In this document: positions 16,896-26,244 of the stretch, in pieces
Layout: every line of letters begins with the position of its first letter
How positions within the stretch are numbered: the stretch's first letter is position 1
Origin: Paenibacillus silvisoli
GTDB taxonomy: Bacteria > Bacillota > Bacilli > Paenibacillales > Paenibacillaceae
DNA length: 64,000 nucleotides
Assembly (NCBI RefSeq): GCF_030866765.1
Contig: NZ_CP133017.1
Location: 4,012,001 to 4,076,000, forward strand
Reading direction: 5' to 3'
The notes under the pieces: model-generated
Told to the model about the DNA's origin: nothing
Seen by the model: the letters and a program-made list of their open reading frames with translations, nothing else
The model's database searches: none
Translations under genes and position numbers: made by a program

Positions 16896-17921
16896 TCAAT
16901 GTTTGCGAACCGCGTACACGACATGAATCCATTCATTGACCGCATGGGAAACCGTAATATAGTCCCGATCCCGGAACCACGCCAGCAGCTTGACGCGATC
17001 GGTCGGATGCTTCGTCGAGTCATGCCCCGCGCCCGCTCCAACTCCCAATTCCGCTCCATCCTTCATCAAGCCGGCAAGGCAAATACGGCCATTCGGCGCC
17101 AGCACGCGGTCCATCTCCTCCAATGCCAGCTCCTGCTGCTTATCGTCCAAATGGTGCAGGGCAAATGCAGACACAACGAACCCGAACTGCTTGTCCACAA
17201 ACGGCAGCGCCAGCGCATTCCCGAGCTTCGCCGCCACCTCCGGGAATTTCGCTCTGCATTTCGCCAGCATCTCCTTCGACTGATCGACGGCGGACATAGC
17301 GGCTCCGCCTTCCAGCATCCGCCCGGCTAAATTTCCCGTTCCGGTGCCGATATCCAACCCCGGCTCCCCCTGCTTCGGCGCCACCCATTGCACGACAAAA
17401 TCGAGCGAGGTCTCATATTCCTTCTGCGATAAAGCCGACCCGGCGGAATGCAGCGCCGAAGCTCTATCGAAATTGGCGGCCAACCGGTCGAAGCCCCACT
17501 CGTCCATCCAAGACGCCTGACTGTGATGAATTTGTTTCAGTTCACCGGCTAGCTGAAACAGATCCGCCACATCAAGCTGCCCCTTGAACTCCAGCCTCGC
17601 GATCAGCTCATCGAGCATGCCGATGGCATACTTCCATTCCACCCATTTGGCGGCCAGCGCCATCCGCTGCAGCTCGAGAAAATGATGTACGGTGGCCGAA
17701 TCGCCCTGCTCCAGCCGCCCCAGCATCGCCTTGATCTGCTCCAGGCTCAGCCCGATCTCCCGCAGCGCCGATATTGTCTGCAGCCGCCACGCGTCCATGT
17801 CGGTATAATACCGGTAACCGTTCTCTTCCCCGCGTTCCGGCTTCAGCAGCCCTTTTGCTTCATATAATCGAATCGCCCGATGCGTCAAATTCAACCGCTT
17901 CGCCAGGTCGTTAATTTTCAC
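16896..17921 (-). CDS. MerR-type regulator fused to a class I methyltransferase
   Basis: 341 residues. Residues 1-70 are a MerR winged helix (VKINDLAKRLNLTHRAIRLY, then YRYYTDMDAWRLQTISALREIGLS), followed by a long helical dimerisation region, and from about residue 180 a SAM-binding domain with GLDIGTGTGNLAGRML, DQSKEMLAKCRAKFPE and FGFVVSAFALHHL. The GTG at 17921 is chosen because the predicted -10 (17946-17951) overlaps any earlier start. The domain order puts a methyltransferase where MerR proteins carry their effector domain, so SAM, SAH or a methylated product could be the signal, or the enzyme could act on the inducer. It precedes a second methyltransferase gene by 66 bp. Confidence 0.88.
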   Translation of the reverse strand: MKINDLAKRLNLTHRAIRLYEAKGLLKPERGEENGYRYYTDMDAWRLQTISALREIGLSLEQIKAMLGRLEQGDSATVHHFLELQRMALAAKWVEWKYAIGMLDELIARLEFKGQLDVADLFQLAGELKQIHHSQASWMDEWGFDRLAANFDRASALHSAGSALSQKEYETSLDFVVQWVAPKQGEPGLDIGTGTGNLAGRMLEGGAAMSAVDQSKEMLAKCRAKFPEVAAKLGNALALPFVDKQFGFVVSAFALHHLDDKQQELALEEMDRVLAPNGRICLAGLMKDGAELGVGAGAGHDSTKHPTDRVKLLAWFRDRDYITVSHAVNEWIHVVYAVRKH

Positions 17922-17945
17922 GATCAACACCCCCCCCCTACAGCC

Positions 17946-17976
17946 AGTATAAACCATTACCTAGGGTGGAGGTTAA
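17946..17976 (-). promoter_or_regulatory. MerR-type long-spacer promoter of the MerR-methyltransferase gene
   Basis: On the minus strand TTAACC (17971-17976) and TATACT (17946-17951) are 19 bp apart. The dyad ACCT (17959-17962) ... AGGT (17970-17973) lies in the spacer. This suggests autoregulation by the encoded MerR domain. Confidence 0.75.
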
Positions 17977-18000
17977 TCGCGACTCCTCGCCTAACCATGC

Positions 18001-18053
18001 AAAAAAGCCTGAGCAGCGGAGGCAAGTCTCTCGACCACCGAACTGCTCAGGCT
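18001..18053 (-). terminator. Terminator of the calcium ATPase gene
   Basis: Arms AGCCTGAGCAG and CTGCTCAGGCT (18006-18016 and 18043-18053) with a 26-nt loop, followed on the minus strand by a run of six T. Confidence 0.85.
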
Positions 18054-18061
18054 CCATTCAC

Positions 18062-20854
18062 TTATCTTGTGACCGACTTCGGACCGCTGAGCGGCCATTT
18101 CGATTTTTTCTTCTTCTCCGTCGTGCCGAGTACGCTGCCGATGCCCATCATGAAGGTCGGAATGCCGGCCGCCACGAGGACGAGGCACCAATCGCGGAAG
18201 TTAAGCGGAACCGTTTTGAAAATCGGCTGCAACGCCTCGATGTAAAGCACGCCGAGCATGAGCAGGACGGACGACAGCACCGCGAACAGCAAATATTTAT
18301 TTTGCAGCATATTCCGGTGGAAAATCGATCTGGAGCTGCGGCAGTCGAACACGTGAATCAGCTGGGCCATGACCAACGTGGCGAAGGCGACCGTTTGCGC
18401 GTGGACCAGATTAGCCGGCGTGTTCGGTCCGGACTTCAACGTGATCCAGAATGCGGCAAGCGTACAAACGCCGATCAATATACCGCGGCTTATAATCTTC
18501 CAGCCCAGCCTGCGGGCAAAAATATTTTCCTTCGCCGACCGCGGCTTCTGCTGCATCAAATCCTTCTCCGCCTGATCGACGCCGAGCGCCATGGCCGGGA
18601 GACCGTCGGTGACGAGGTTGACCCACAAAATTTGAATCGGCACAAGCGGCAGCGGCAAGCCGGCCATCATCGCCAGGAACATGGTCAAAATTTCGCCGAC
18701 GTTAGAAGCCAGCAGGTAGCGGATGAATTTGCGGATATTTTCATAGATGCCGCGCCCTTCTTCGATCGCCGCCACGATGCTGGAGAAATTGTCATCGCTG
18801 AGCACGAGCGACGAGGCTTCCTTCGAAACGTCGGTTCCCGTAATGCCCATCGCGATGCCGATGTCCGCCGCTTTGATCGCTGGCGCGTCGTTGACGCCGT
18901 CGCCGGTCATCGCCACGACATGCCCTTTTCGCTGCAGCGCCTTGACGATCCGAAGCTTATGCTCCGGCGAAACCCTTGCATACACATAAATGTTATCGAT
19001 GAGCCGGTCAAGCTGCTCCTCGTTCATGCCGTTCAACTGCTGGCCGCTCACGGCGATCCCGCCGCGCGGCATAATGCCGAGCTGTCCGGCGATCGCTTCC
19101 GCCGTCAGCTGGTGGTCGCCGGTGATCATGATCGTTTTGATGCCCGCGCGGCGGCAGTTGGCGATCGATTCGCGAACCTCGCGGCGAGGCGGATCGATCA
19201 TGCCGGAAAGTCCGACGAAAATCAGCTGATTCTCCACATCGCCTTCCTCTTCCGCGGCGTCGTGCGAACGCAGATCCCGGTACGCAAAGCCGAGCACGCG
19301 CAGCGCCGCTTGCGCCATGTCTTCGCCGGCATTCGTAACCTTCTGCTTCAGCGTAGACGTGAACGGAACGACTTTCCCGTCCCACAAAATATAATTACAT
19401 TGCTCCATCAGCATGTCAGGCGCGCCCTTCGTGCAGATAAGACGTCCGCCTTGATGCGTGACGAGCACCGACATCCGCTTCCGCTCCGAATCGAACGGGA
19501 ACTCTTTCACGCGCTGATACAGCCCTTCCAGCGATTTAGCCGTTACCCCCAGCTTGGCCGCCAACACGGTAAGCGCGCCTTCCGTCGGATCGCCTTTCAG
19601 CACCCACTCGTCTTGGATGACCGTCGTCTTCGACTTCTTGCGTTTGGCCTCCTGCTCGTCGTCCACTCTGGACACGACGGCGTTGTTGCAAAGCGCGGCG
19701 ATTTGGAGCAAACGGCGGAGCGGCTGATGCTGCTTGATATCGACCGCTTTTCCACTCTCGTAGCAGCTTCCTGTCGGCTCGTAGCCCTCGCCGGTCACGT
19801 CCATCGATTGACCGCCGATCCACAGCTTCGTGACCGTCATTTTGTTCTGGGTCAGCGTTCCCGTCTTGTCCGAACAGATGACGGAGGCGCACCCGAGCGT
19901 CTCGACGGACGGCAGCTTCCGCACGATCGCCCTTCGTTTGATCATCCGCTGCACGCCGAGCGCGAGCGCGATCGTAACGATGGCCGGAAGACCTTCCGGG
20001 ATGGCCGCAACCGCGAGGCTGACCCCGGCAAGAAACATTTCATAGGCAGGTTGTCCGTGCAAAATACCGGCCACGACAACCATTACCGTCAGCGCCAAAG
20101 CGACGATGATCAAAATTTTGCCCAGCTGCTCCAAACGGTGCTGCAGCGGCGTTTCCATCGATTCCGTCTGCTGAATCAGATTTGCGATCTTGCCCATTTC
20201 GGTTGACATCCCGGTGCGGACGACAATGCCCTTCGCCGTTCCGCGGGTCACCATCGTGCCCATAAAGCCGATATTTTTCATGTCGCCAAGCGGAAGCTCG
20301 TCGGCTTTGATGACCTCGCAATGCTTGCCGACCGGAACGGATTCGCCGGTCAGCGCCGATTCTTCGGCGTAGCAGCTGTTCGCTTCGATGAAGCGGATGT
20401 CGGCCGGAATCCGGTCGCCGCTTTCCAGCTCGACGATGTCGCCGGGCACCAGCTCGCTCGCCGGCACGATGACGGATTCCCCGCCGCGCAGCGTTTTGGC
20501 TACCGGCGCCGACAATGCCTTCAGCGCGCGAAGCGATTTTTCCGCCCGGAATTCTTGAATGAATCCCAGGATGGCGTTGAGGACGATAATGGCGACGATC
20601 GTAATCGCATCCAAGTATTCGCCGAGCAAGCCGGAGATGAGCGTTGCCCCCATCAGCACCAGTACCATAAAATCTTTGAACTGGCCGAGGAACAGCTTGA
20701 TCGGAGATGCCTTCTTGCCCTCCGTCAGCTCGTTTCGCCCGATCTGCTGCAGCCGCTCCGCCGCAACGCCCGGCGTCAGACCGGAATCCAAAGAAGCTTG
20801 AAGCGCCTCCGCCAGCTCTTTTGTTTCCATTTGATGCCACTTCCTATGTTCCAT
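18062..20854 (-). CDS. Cation-transporting P-type ATPase, calcium type (YloB-like)
   Basis: 930-residue P2-type ATPase that pumps Ca2+ out of the cytoplasm. N-terminal cation ATPase domain, actuator loop, the membrane motif [10 protein letters not shown] typical of calcium pumps, phosphorylation site [12 protein letters not shown], nucleotide domain with KGAPD, and the hinge [10 protein letters not shown]. The C-terminal membrane helices end before [11 protein letters not shown]. The ATG at 20854 has GGAGG about 10 nt upstream. It is divergent from rqcH; in B. subtilis yloA (rqcH) and yloB are adjacent and co-oriented, so the neighbourhood is preserved but inverted. Confidence 0.94.
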   Translation of the reverse strand: MEHRKWHQMETKELAEALQASLDSGLTPGVAAERLQQIGRNELTEGKKASPIKLFLGQFKDFMVLVLMGATLISGLLGEYLDAITIVAIIVLNAILGFIQEFRAEKSLRALKALSAPVAKTLRGGESVIVPASELVPGDIVELESGDRIPADIRFIEANSCYAEESALTGESVPVGKHCEVIKADELPLGDMKNIGFMGTMVTRGTAKGIVVRTGMSTEMGKIANLIQQTESMETPLQHRLEQLGKILIIVALALTVMVVVAGILHGQPAYEMFLAGVSLAVAAIPEGLPAIVTIALALGVQRMIKRRAIVRKLPSVETLGCASVICSDKTGTLTQNKMTVTKLWIGGQSMDVTGEGYEPTGSCYESGKAVDIKQHQPLRRLLQIAALCNNAVVSRVDDEQEAKRKKSKTTVIQDEWVLKGDPTEGALTVLAAKLGVTAKSLEGLYQRVKEFPFDSERKRMSVLVTHQGGRLICTKGAPDMLMEQCNYILWDGKVVPFTSTLKQKVTNAGEDMAQAALRVLGFAYRDLRSHDAAEEEGDVENQLIFVGLSGMIDPPRREVRESIANCRRAGIKTIMITGDHQLTAEAIAGQLGIMPRGGIAVSGQQLNGMNEEQLDRLIDNIYVYARVSPEHKLRIVKALQRKGHVVAMTGDGVNDAPAIKAADIGIAMGITGTDVSKEASSLVLSDDNFSSIVAAIEEGRGIYENIRKFIRYLLASNVGEILTMFLAMMAGLPLPLVPIQILWVNLVTDGLPAMALGVDQAEKDLMQQKPRSAKENIFARRLGWKIISRGILIGVCTLAAFWITLKSGPNTPANLVHAQTVAFATLVMAQLIHVFDCRSSRSIFHRNMLQNKYLLFAVLSSVLLMLGVLYIEALQPIFKTVPLNFRDWCLVLVAAGIPTFMMGIGSVLGTTEKKKKSKWPLSGPKSVTR

Positions 20855-21004
20855 GCCCCGTCTCCCTCCTGTTACGTGCCGCCTGACGGACAGCCTCTAT
20901 GGCCTAAATGTATTCGGACAAACCGCAAAATATCCCAGCTTGGGACTTAAGTTTTTGTCTTGAATATGGCATGATAGGGAAATGAATCGGAATCAAAGGG
21001 GATA

Positions 21005-22861
21005 ATGAACGACATGGCTTTAGACGGCATCGTAACCCGCGCGGTCACAAACGAGCTTCAATCGTTGATCGGCGCGCGCATTCATAAAATACATCAGCCC
21101 GCTTCAACCGACCTCGTCCTGCAAATTCGCGGAGGCGGCGCGCAGGGCAGATTGCTGCTTTCCGCTAACCCGACTTACCCTCGCGTCCACTGGACCGAGC
21201 AAAGCTACCAGAACCCGCTGGAAGCGCCGATGTTCTGCATGCTTCTGCGCAAATATTGCGAAGGCGGCGTCATCGAAGCGGTCCGGCAGATAGGCAACGA
21301 GCGGATCATTCATTTGGATATCCGGACGCGGGACGAGCTTGGCGACATGTTCTTCAAGCGGATCGTCATCGAGCTGATGGGACGGCACAGCAACATTATT
21401 TTGCTGGACGCCGCAACGGAAACGATCCATGACGGCATCAATCACGTCACGCCTTCCATCAGCAGCTATCGCGTCATCATGCCGGGAATTGCCTATGTGG
21501 CGCCGCCCGAACAAGGAAAAGCGGACCCGTTTGCCATCGCGGAAGAAGGCGCGTTCGCAAGCGCGCTGCTGCGCGCGGAGGATTTGCTGCTGAATCCGCC
21601 GGTCCCGGACGAGGACAGCATCCATTTCGGCCAGCAGCCGAAGCCGGTTCATCCCGGCTCGTTATCGCCGGAGAAGCTGCTGGTCGAAGCGTTTAGCGGC
21701 ATCAGCCCGCTCCTGGCAAGGGAGATCGCCCATCGAGCGGCTGCGGACGCAGTCGAACGCTTCCCCGAGCATGGCGCGGATACGCCGCGAACGGCGCAGC
21801 TGCTATGGCCGGCATTCCGGCACATGATGCAGCGTTTTGCCGAGCACCGTTACGAGCCGCAGCTCGTAAAGCTCGGCGGCAGCGGGAAGTCCGCTTTTTC
21901 CGTGACGGATTTAACCCATCTCGAAGGCGAGAAAACGAGCTTTGCTACGGTCAGCGGCTGTCTTGAGGCGTTCTATGGCGACAAGGCGCTCCGCGACACC
22001 GTCAAACAGCGGGTTTCCGACCTTGTCCGCTTCATTCAGAACGAGCGGAACAAAAACGAGAAGAAGCTGGAGAAGCTTCAGGAAACGTTAAATGAGGCGA
22101 GCGGCGCCGACCGTTTCCGCATCCTAGGCGAGCTGCTCACGACGAACCTGCACGCGGTGAACCGCGGAGACGCCTTCGTGGAGACGATCGATTATTACGA
22201 CGAAGAGCAGCCGGTCATCCGCATTCAGCTGGACCCGCAGCTGACGCCTTCGCAGAACGCTCAGCGCTATTTTAAGAAATACACGAAATTTAGAAACAGC
22301 TTGACCATCGTGGCGGAACAAATGGATCGGACGCGCGAGGAGATCGACTACCTCGTATCCCTGCTCCAGCAGCTCGAAAGCGCGTCGCTGTCGGATATCG
22401 ACGAAATTCGCGAAGAGCTGGCGGAACAAGGCTACCTGCGGTCCCGCGAGAAACGAGGCGCGCGGAAGAAGAAGCCAAAGCAGCCTGCGCTGCTTTGCTA
22501 CACCTCGTCCGAGGGCGTGCCGATCTACGTCGGCAAAAACAATACGCAGAACGAGTTTTTGACGAATAAGCTGTCCGCGCCGAACGAAACATGGCTCCAT
22601 ACGAAGGACATTCCCGGCTCGCATGTCGTCATTCGCGGCACGAGCTTTTCCGATGCGACGCTGGAGGAAGCCGCCATGCTGGCCGCCCACTTCAGCCAAG
22701 CCCGCTCATCCAGCATGGTGCCGGTCGACTATACGCTGATTCGGCACGTGAAGAAGCCAAGCGGCGCGAAGCCCGGCTTCGTCATTTACGACCACCAGAA
22801 GACGCTGTTTATTACGCCGGACGAGCAGCGCTTGAAAGACTTGCCTAACCAAATCAAGTAA
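21005..22861 (+). CDS. rqcH: Ribosome quality-control protein RqcH (NEMF/Rqc2/FbpA family)
   Basis: Binds stalled 50S subunits carrying peptidyl-tRNA and directs addition of C-terminal alanine tails that mark the peptide for degradation. 618 residues: N-terminal NFACT-N domain (LDGIVTRAVTNELQSLIGAR, later MGRHSNIILLD), helix-hairpin-helix region, coiled coil around residues 340-370 (NERNKNEKKLEKLQE), and C-terminal NFACT-R domain (VPIYVGKNNTQNEFL, ETWLHTKDIPGSHVVI, PSGAKPGFVIYD). The first ATG is used, with AAAGGGG very close; an ATG three codons on (MALDGIV) is a real alternative. It is often annotated as a fibronectin-binding protein, which is a historical label. Confidence 0.95.
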   Translation: MNDMALDGIVTRAVTNELQSLIGARIHKIHQPASTDLVLQIRGGGAQGRLLLSANPTYPRVHWTEQSYQNPLEAPMFCMLLRKYCEGGVIEAVRQIGNERIIHLDIRTRDELGDMFFKRIVIELMGRHSNIILLDAATETIHDGINHVTPSISSYRVIMPGIAYVAPPEQGKADPFAIAEEGAFASALLRAEDLLLNPPVPDEDSIHFGQQPKPVHPGSLSPEKLLVEAFSGISPLLAREIAHRAAADAVERFPEHGADTPRTAQLLWPAFRHMMQRFAEHRYEPQLVKLGGSGKSAFSVTDLTHLEGEKTSFATVSGCLEAFYGDKALRDTVKQRVSDLVRFIQNERNKNEKKLEKLQETLNEASGADRFRILGELLTTNLHAVNRGDAFVETIDYYDEEQPVIRIQLDPQLTPSQNAQRYFKKYTKFRNSLTIVAEQMDRTREEIDYLVSLLQQLESASLSDIDEIREELAEQGYLRSREKRGARKKKPKQPALLCYTSSEGVPIYVGKNNTQNEFLTNKLSAPNETWLHTKDIPGSHVVIRGTSFSDATLEEAAMLAAHFSQARSSSMVPVDYTLIRHVKKPSGAKPGFVIYDHQKTLFITPDEQRLKDLPNQIK

Positions 22862-22873
22862 GCTGGCCAAAAA

Positions 22874-22908
22874 AAAGGGCATCTCCTCTTATTGAGAAGA
22901 TGCCCTTT
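22874..22908. terminator. Bidirectional terminator between rqcH and merR
   Basis: Arms AAAGGGCATCT-C-CTC and GAG-A-AGATGCCCTTT around a short AT loop, with A-run and T-run on the two sides. It serves both convergent genes and overlaps the stop codon of the MerR gene. Confidence 0.85.
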
Positions 22909-23437
22909 ACTTATGCTCGTAAATGCTGTTCGCCTGCCACTTGTCGCGAATGAATTGACTCCCGACATTTTCCTGGGATTCGTTTATTTCGCCCCGCTCG
23001 AACCGTTCGCCAAGCTCAAGCAGCGCAGGCTTGATCACTTGCGCAAGCAGAAGCTCCATCGAGTGCAGCGCTTCTAACTGCTGGTACACCTTCTCCGCGC
23101 CGCACAGATCGGCTTGCTCCAAATAATGAAGCAGCATCCCGATCGGCCCTTGCCAGTCGATCTCGCCGCCGATGGTTCGTTCCGCGATGCTCGCATGACT
23201 GCCTGGACGAAGCCTGCTATTCAGTTCCATTGCCGCCATTCCTATCGGTTTGCCATCATCGACGCGCCGCTTCAGCCATCGTATCATTTCGATATCTTGA
23301 ACGGTATATCCGCGATAGCCGTTGGGCAAACGCCGCGGATTTACCGCCCCGTATCTCTTCTCCCACTTTCTGATCAACTGCGTGGACAGACCCGTCAGAT
23401 CGGAGACTTCTTTGATCGTGTAAAGCGCGCCGAGCAT
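22907..23437 (-). CDS. MerR regulator with CarH-like helical cap but no cobalamin-binding domain
   Basis: 176 residues. Winged helix MLGALYTIKEVSDLTGLSTQLIRKWEKRYG with the RRLPNGYRGYT wing, then a four-helix region ending in VIKPALLELGERFERGEINESQENVGSQFIRDKW, which resembles the B12-binding-2 cap of CarH/LitR photoregulators. The following Rossmann domain with its DxHxxG cobalamin motif is missing, and the usual EH of the cap is EN. The stop is followed at once by a terminator, so no lost domain lies downstream. A GGAGG site sets the ATG at 23437. It is 5 bp downstream of the PHP gene. The target is unknown. Confidence 0.82.
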   Translation of the reverse strand: MLGALYTIKEVSDLTGLSTQLIRKWEKRYGAVNPRRLPNGYRGYTVQDIEMIRWLKRRVDDGKPIGMAAMELNSRLRPGSHASIAERTIGGEIDWQGPIGMLLHYLEQADLCGAEKVYQQLEALHSMELLLAQVIKPALLELGERFERGEINESQENVGSQFIRDKWQANSIYEHK

Positions 23438-23442
23438 CGCAT

Positions 23443-24306
23443 CTACCTCCGAGAAGGATTTAACTGCTGCAGCACTCCTACTGGAGCGGTTTTGCTCCCC
23501 AATTCGCCATGGAACACTACGCCATGACGTTCACCGTGAAAATCGGAACCTCCCGTCACGATCAGCCCGTGCCGTTCCGCCATCCGAAGATACCGCGCCT
23601 CGTCCTCCGGAGAATGATCCGGATGGTGCGCCTCGATCCCTTCCGCCCCGCGAGCGATAATCTCTTCAACCAGCTCATCGCTGCCGTAGAGGCCGGGATG
23701 CGCGATAACGCTCGTTCCGCCTGCTTCTTTTATCCAAGCCAGCGCCTCGAACGGATGCAGCCTTGGCGGATTGGCGTAAGCAGACCCGCCTTCGCCCAAG
23801 TAACGGTCGAATGCCTCCTGCATCGAGCCGACAAAACCTTTCGCAATCAATACTGCCGCGATGTGCGGGCGGCCGAGCGAGCCGCTGTCCTTGCCCTGCG
23901 CGCGCGCCGCTTCGAGCACCTCTTCCATGGTGACCGGAAGTCCGAGCTCGCGCAATCGCTCGAGAATCATTACATTTCGCTGGTCTCGCGTGCCGGCCAA
24001 CGATTTTAATTTCGTTTGCCACGCAACACTATTCCAGTTAATGTAATATCCCAATATATGTATGTCGCGTCCATTTGCCACAGTACTGATTTCTACGCCC
24101 GGTACGACGGTGATGCCGAGCCGTTCGCCAGCTTCCAGCGCTTCGGCAATGCCATCGACCGTATCGTGGTCGGTAATGGCAAGCGCGGCTAAACCGCGCG
24201 CCTTTGCCATGGCTACGTTATCCGCCGGCCGCTGCATGCCGTCGGAAGCGGTCGTGTGGGTATGCAAGTCCGCTCTTTGGCTTAGATTCGCATTCGTTAG
24301 ATCCAT
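23443..24306 (-). CDS. PHP-domain metal-dependent phosphoesterase
   Basis: 287-residue hydrolase of the polymerase/histidinol-phosphatase fold, similar in layout to E. coli YciV (RNase AM, acting on 5' ends of RNA and on 3',5'-bisphosphonucleotides). Metal ligands are in DLHTHTTASDG, ITDHDT, PGVEIS, an internal GRPHIA, IAHPG and GGSDFHG. The start overlaps the lysR stop by 10 bp, so it is translationally coupled to lysR. Activity on pAp or RNA ends is inferred from family and not from the sequence itself. Confidence 0.88.
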   Translation of the reverse strand: MDLTNANLSQRADLHTHTTASDGMQRPADNVAMAKARGLAALAITDHDTVDGIAEALEAGERLGITVVPGVEISTVANGRDIHILGYYINWNSVAWQTKLKSLAGTRDQRNVMILERLRELGLPVTMEEVLEAARAQGKDSGSLGRPHIAAVLIAKGFVGSMQEAFDRYLGEGGSAYANPPRLHPFEALAWIKEAGGTSVIAHPGLYGSDELVEEIIARGAEGIEAHHPDHSPEDEARYLRMAERHGLIVTGGSDFHGERHGVVFHGELGSKTAPVGVLQQLNPSRR

Positions 24307-25208
24307 TGGCGTAAATCCCTCTCTCTCAAGAAGCTCAGAAACGTCACCGCGGAAATGGGCAGCAGCGCCGATTTCAAGAAAATCGAATAAAACTGGCGCT
24401 TGAACTGCACATCCCGGATCGGAATCGTCTTGATCAGCCCCAGCGCGATTTCATGCTTCACGGACGAGAAGGATACGAACGAAACGCCGAGCCCCGCTTC
24501 GACGGCCGATTTCACCGCACCCGTGCTTCCGAGCTCCATGAAGATTTTCATGCTGTTCAGGTCGATATTCCGCCTTTTCAGCTGCTCTTCCATCACAAGC
24601 CGCGTACCGGAGCCTTGCTCCCGAAGAACGAACGGATAGTTCATGACTTCTTCCAGTTCCACGATTTCCGCGCCGGCCAGCGGATGGTCCTTGCCGACAA
24701 TAAGCTGCAGCTCGTCGCTCATGACCGCTTCCATATGCATGTCCGGATGATTGACGGGCGCTTCGATCAAGCCGAAGTTCAGCTGGTGATTAACGATTTC
24801 CTCCATGATCTGCGCCGTGTTCATCACTTTCATGCTGATCGAGATATGCGGGTATTCTTGTCCGAACGGACCGAGCAGGCGCGGCAAAATATATTCACCG
24901 ATCGTCAAGCTGGCGCCAAGCTGCAGCCGTCCCTTCAGCTGCTTCGTAAATTTGGACATTTGCTGATCCGTATCGCGTATCAATTCGATGCTCCGCTGCG
25001 CGTAAGGCATCAGCGCGCGCCCGGCCTCCGTCAATTCGATCCGCTTCGTCGATCGCTGGAGCAGCTTCGTTCCGAAGTAATCCTCCAGAGACTGCACTTG
25101 CATCGTAACGGCAGGCTGCGTCATATGGAGCGCCTGCGCCGCGGCCGAGAAGCTCCCCCGCTCCGCAACGGTGTAAAAGATATGGAGCTGATGAAAATTA
25201 AGCGCCAT
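24297..25208 (-). CDS. LysR-family transcriptional regulator
   Basis: 303 residues. N-terminal helix-turn-helix (HQLHIFYTVAERGSFSAAAQALHMTQPAVTMQVQSLE, read in two parts) and a periplasmic-binding-protein-like effector domain starting near LQLGASLTIGEYILP. The ATG at 25208 gives the family start MALNFHQLHIF with AAGGG 9-10 nt upstream; an earlier in-frame start is less likely. It resembles the CysL/YeiE branch, but the ligand is not certain. It is co-transcribed with the PHP gene through a 10-bp overlap. Confidence 0.9.
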   Translation of the reverse strand: MALNFHQLHIFYTVAERGSFSAAAQALHMTQPAVTMQVQSLEDYFGTKLLQRSTKRIELTEAGRALMPYAQRSIELIRDTDQQMSKFTKQLKGRLQLGASLTIGEYILPRLLGPFGQEYPHISISMKVMNTAQIMEEIVNHQLNFGLIEAPVNHPDMHMEAVMSDELQLIVGKDHPLAGAEIVELEEVMNYPFVLREQGSGTRLVMEEQLKRRNIDLNSMKIFMELGSTGAVKSAVEAGLGVSFVSFSSVKHEIALGLIKTIPIRDVQFKRQFYSIFLKSALLPISAVTFLSFLRERDLRQWI

Positions 25209-25270
25209 GAAGGGCATCCCTTCCTTTCTATTAGCTTTCATTATACATCAAACGCGGTTCGTTCTTGCAA

Positions 25271-25306
25271 AAATATAAAAAAGCACGAGCGCGTTCGCTC
25301 ATGCTT
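25271..25306 (-). terminator. Terminator downstream of the 25.3-kb unknown gene
   Basis: Arms AAGCACGAGCG (25281-25291) and CGCTCATGCTT (25296-25306), loop CGTT, followed on the minus strand by a T-rich run. One arm mismatch is a G-T pair. Confidence 0.8.
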
Positions 25307-25328
25307 CTTGTTATGATAAAGAATTGGA

Positions 25329-25766
25329 TTATTTCCGTTTCCTGCTATTCTTAATCAGCGTCATTCTTCTGGAATGCCTCAGCCATGAATAATAGGATTT
25401 CAGGTCGCGTAGTTCTATAGTCTCAGACATCCGTCCGAGAAACGTAACGACGATCATCTTGTGCAGCGGATTGCCTGCCAGATCGGTTTCCTTCTCCAAT
25501 ACCGCGAATTCGGCGACAAATACGAGATCGTCATCAATCAGATAGACATCCTGCTCATTTCGGTAATAAGGCTCGATTCGTCCCTGCTTCAAGCACTGCC
25601 ACATGTAATCCGCTATGTCTTCGAAGCCTGTTCGCTCGCTTTCGACGCGATCCGACCAGCGGCTCTTCGCATGGTTCGTGATGACGATATCCGCCACTTT
25701 CTTGTCGCCAAGCACGACGTGGAACGACTCATACGTGTTCCATCTTTCCGTCATCTTGTCTTTCAA
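25329..25766 (-). CDS. Conserved-looking small protein of unknown function
   Basis: 145 residues that I do not recognise. It has a mixed alpha/beta look with VADIVITNHAKSRWSDRVES early (the HAKxRWxxRV pattern recalls small nuclease or toxin-like folds, but this is weak), a central DVYLIDDDLVFVAEFAVLEKE, and a very basic C-terminus SRRMTLIKNSRKRK that may bind nucleic acid. There is no signal peptide or membrane helix. A TTG start with AAGGGGTGA 8 nt upstream fits better than the ATG four codons later. It has its own terminator and lies alone between lysR and ylbG. Confidence 0.7.
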   Translation of the reverse strand: MKDKMTERWNTYESFHVVLGDKKVADIVITNHAKSRWSDRVESERTGFEDIADYMWQCLKQGRIEPYYRNEQDVYLIDDDLVFVAEFAVLEKETDLAGNPLHKMIVVTFLGRMSETIELRDLKSYYSWLRHSRRMTLIKNSRKRK

Positions 25767-25904
25767 CCGCGATTCACCCCTTCCCCATGCAGTAGGCCTT
25801 ATGATCTATATGTACTTTCCATATAATTGTAGCATGCCTGTCCAATTTTTCAACATTAAAATAAAGTCGCTCCAAAAATGTTAATTAATGGAACGCTAGT
25901 CGAC

Positions 25905-25941
25905 AAAAAATAGCTCCCAACACGTTGCCACGATTGGGAGC
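25905..25941 (-). terminator. Terminator of ylbF-ylbG
   Basis: GGCTCCCAA ... TTGGGAGC on the minus strand with a 13-nt loop followed by ATTTTTTG. It ends the ylbF-ylbG unit, so rsmD and coaD, which follow ylbG in Bacillus, are not here. Confidence 0.8.
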
Positions 25942-25952
25942 CAAAGTTACTG

Positions 25953-26216
25953 CTACAGGCTATAGAAGCGTGTCTTATCAGGCACGCCTTGCGTGTATTC
26001 CGTCTTGATTTCGTTGCGGTACGAACGCTCGATCCGCTTGACGAACGGCAGGCGCCCCATGTTGCGGACGACCTCCTCGGAGCGGTCGGCATTCATATAC
26101 ATCACGACATAATGCATTTTACGGGACATGTAGTGCACTGTGCCGTATTTTTCCAGCGAACGGGCAGCTTTGAGATCGCTTACCCAGACAATATAACCGA
26201 CGCGTTCCGAAAACAT
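25953..26216 (-). CDS. ylbG: YlbG family protein (DUF2129)
   Basis: 87-residue cytoplasmic protein of unknown biochemical role, usually next to ylbF in Bacillales. It begins MFSERVGYIVWVSDLKAARS and includes YGTVHYMSRKMHYVVMYM and GRLPFVKRIERSYR. The ATG at 26216 has GGGGGAG 5 nt upstream; a longer in-frame reading into ylbF is an artefact. It follows ylbF by 28 bp. Confidence 0.9.
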   Translation of the reverse strand: MFSERVGYIVWVSDLKAARSLEKYGTVHYMSRKMHYVVMYMNADRSEEVVRNMGRLPFVKRIERSYRNEIKTEYTQGVPDKTRFYSL

Positions 26217-26244
26217 GCAAGCTCCCCCGTTTCCTCTCTCTTCG

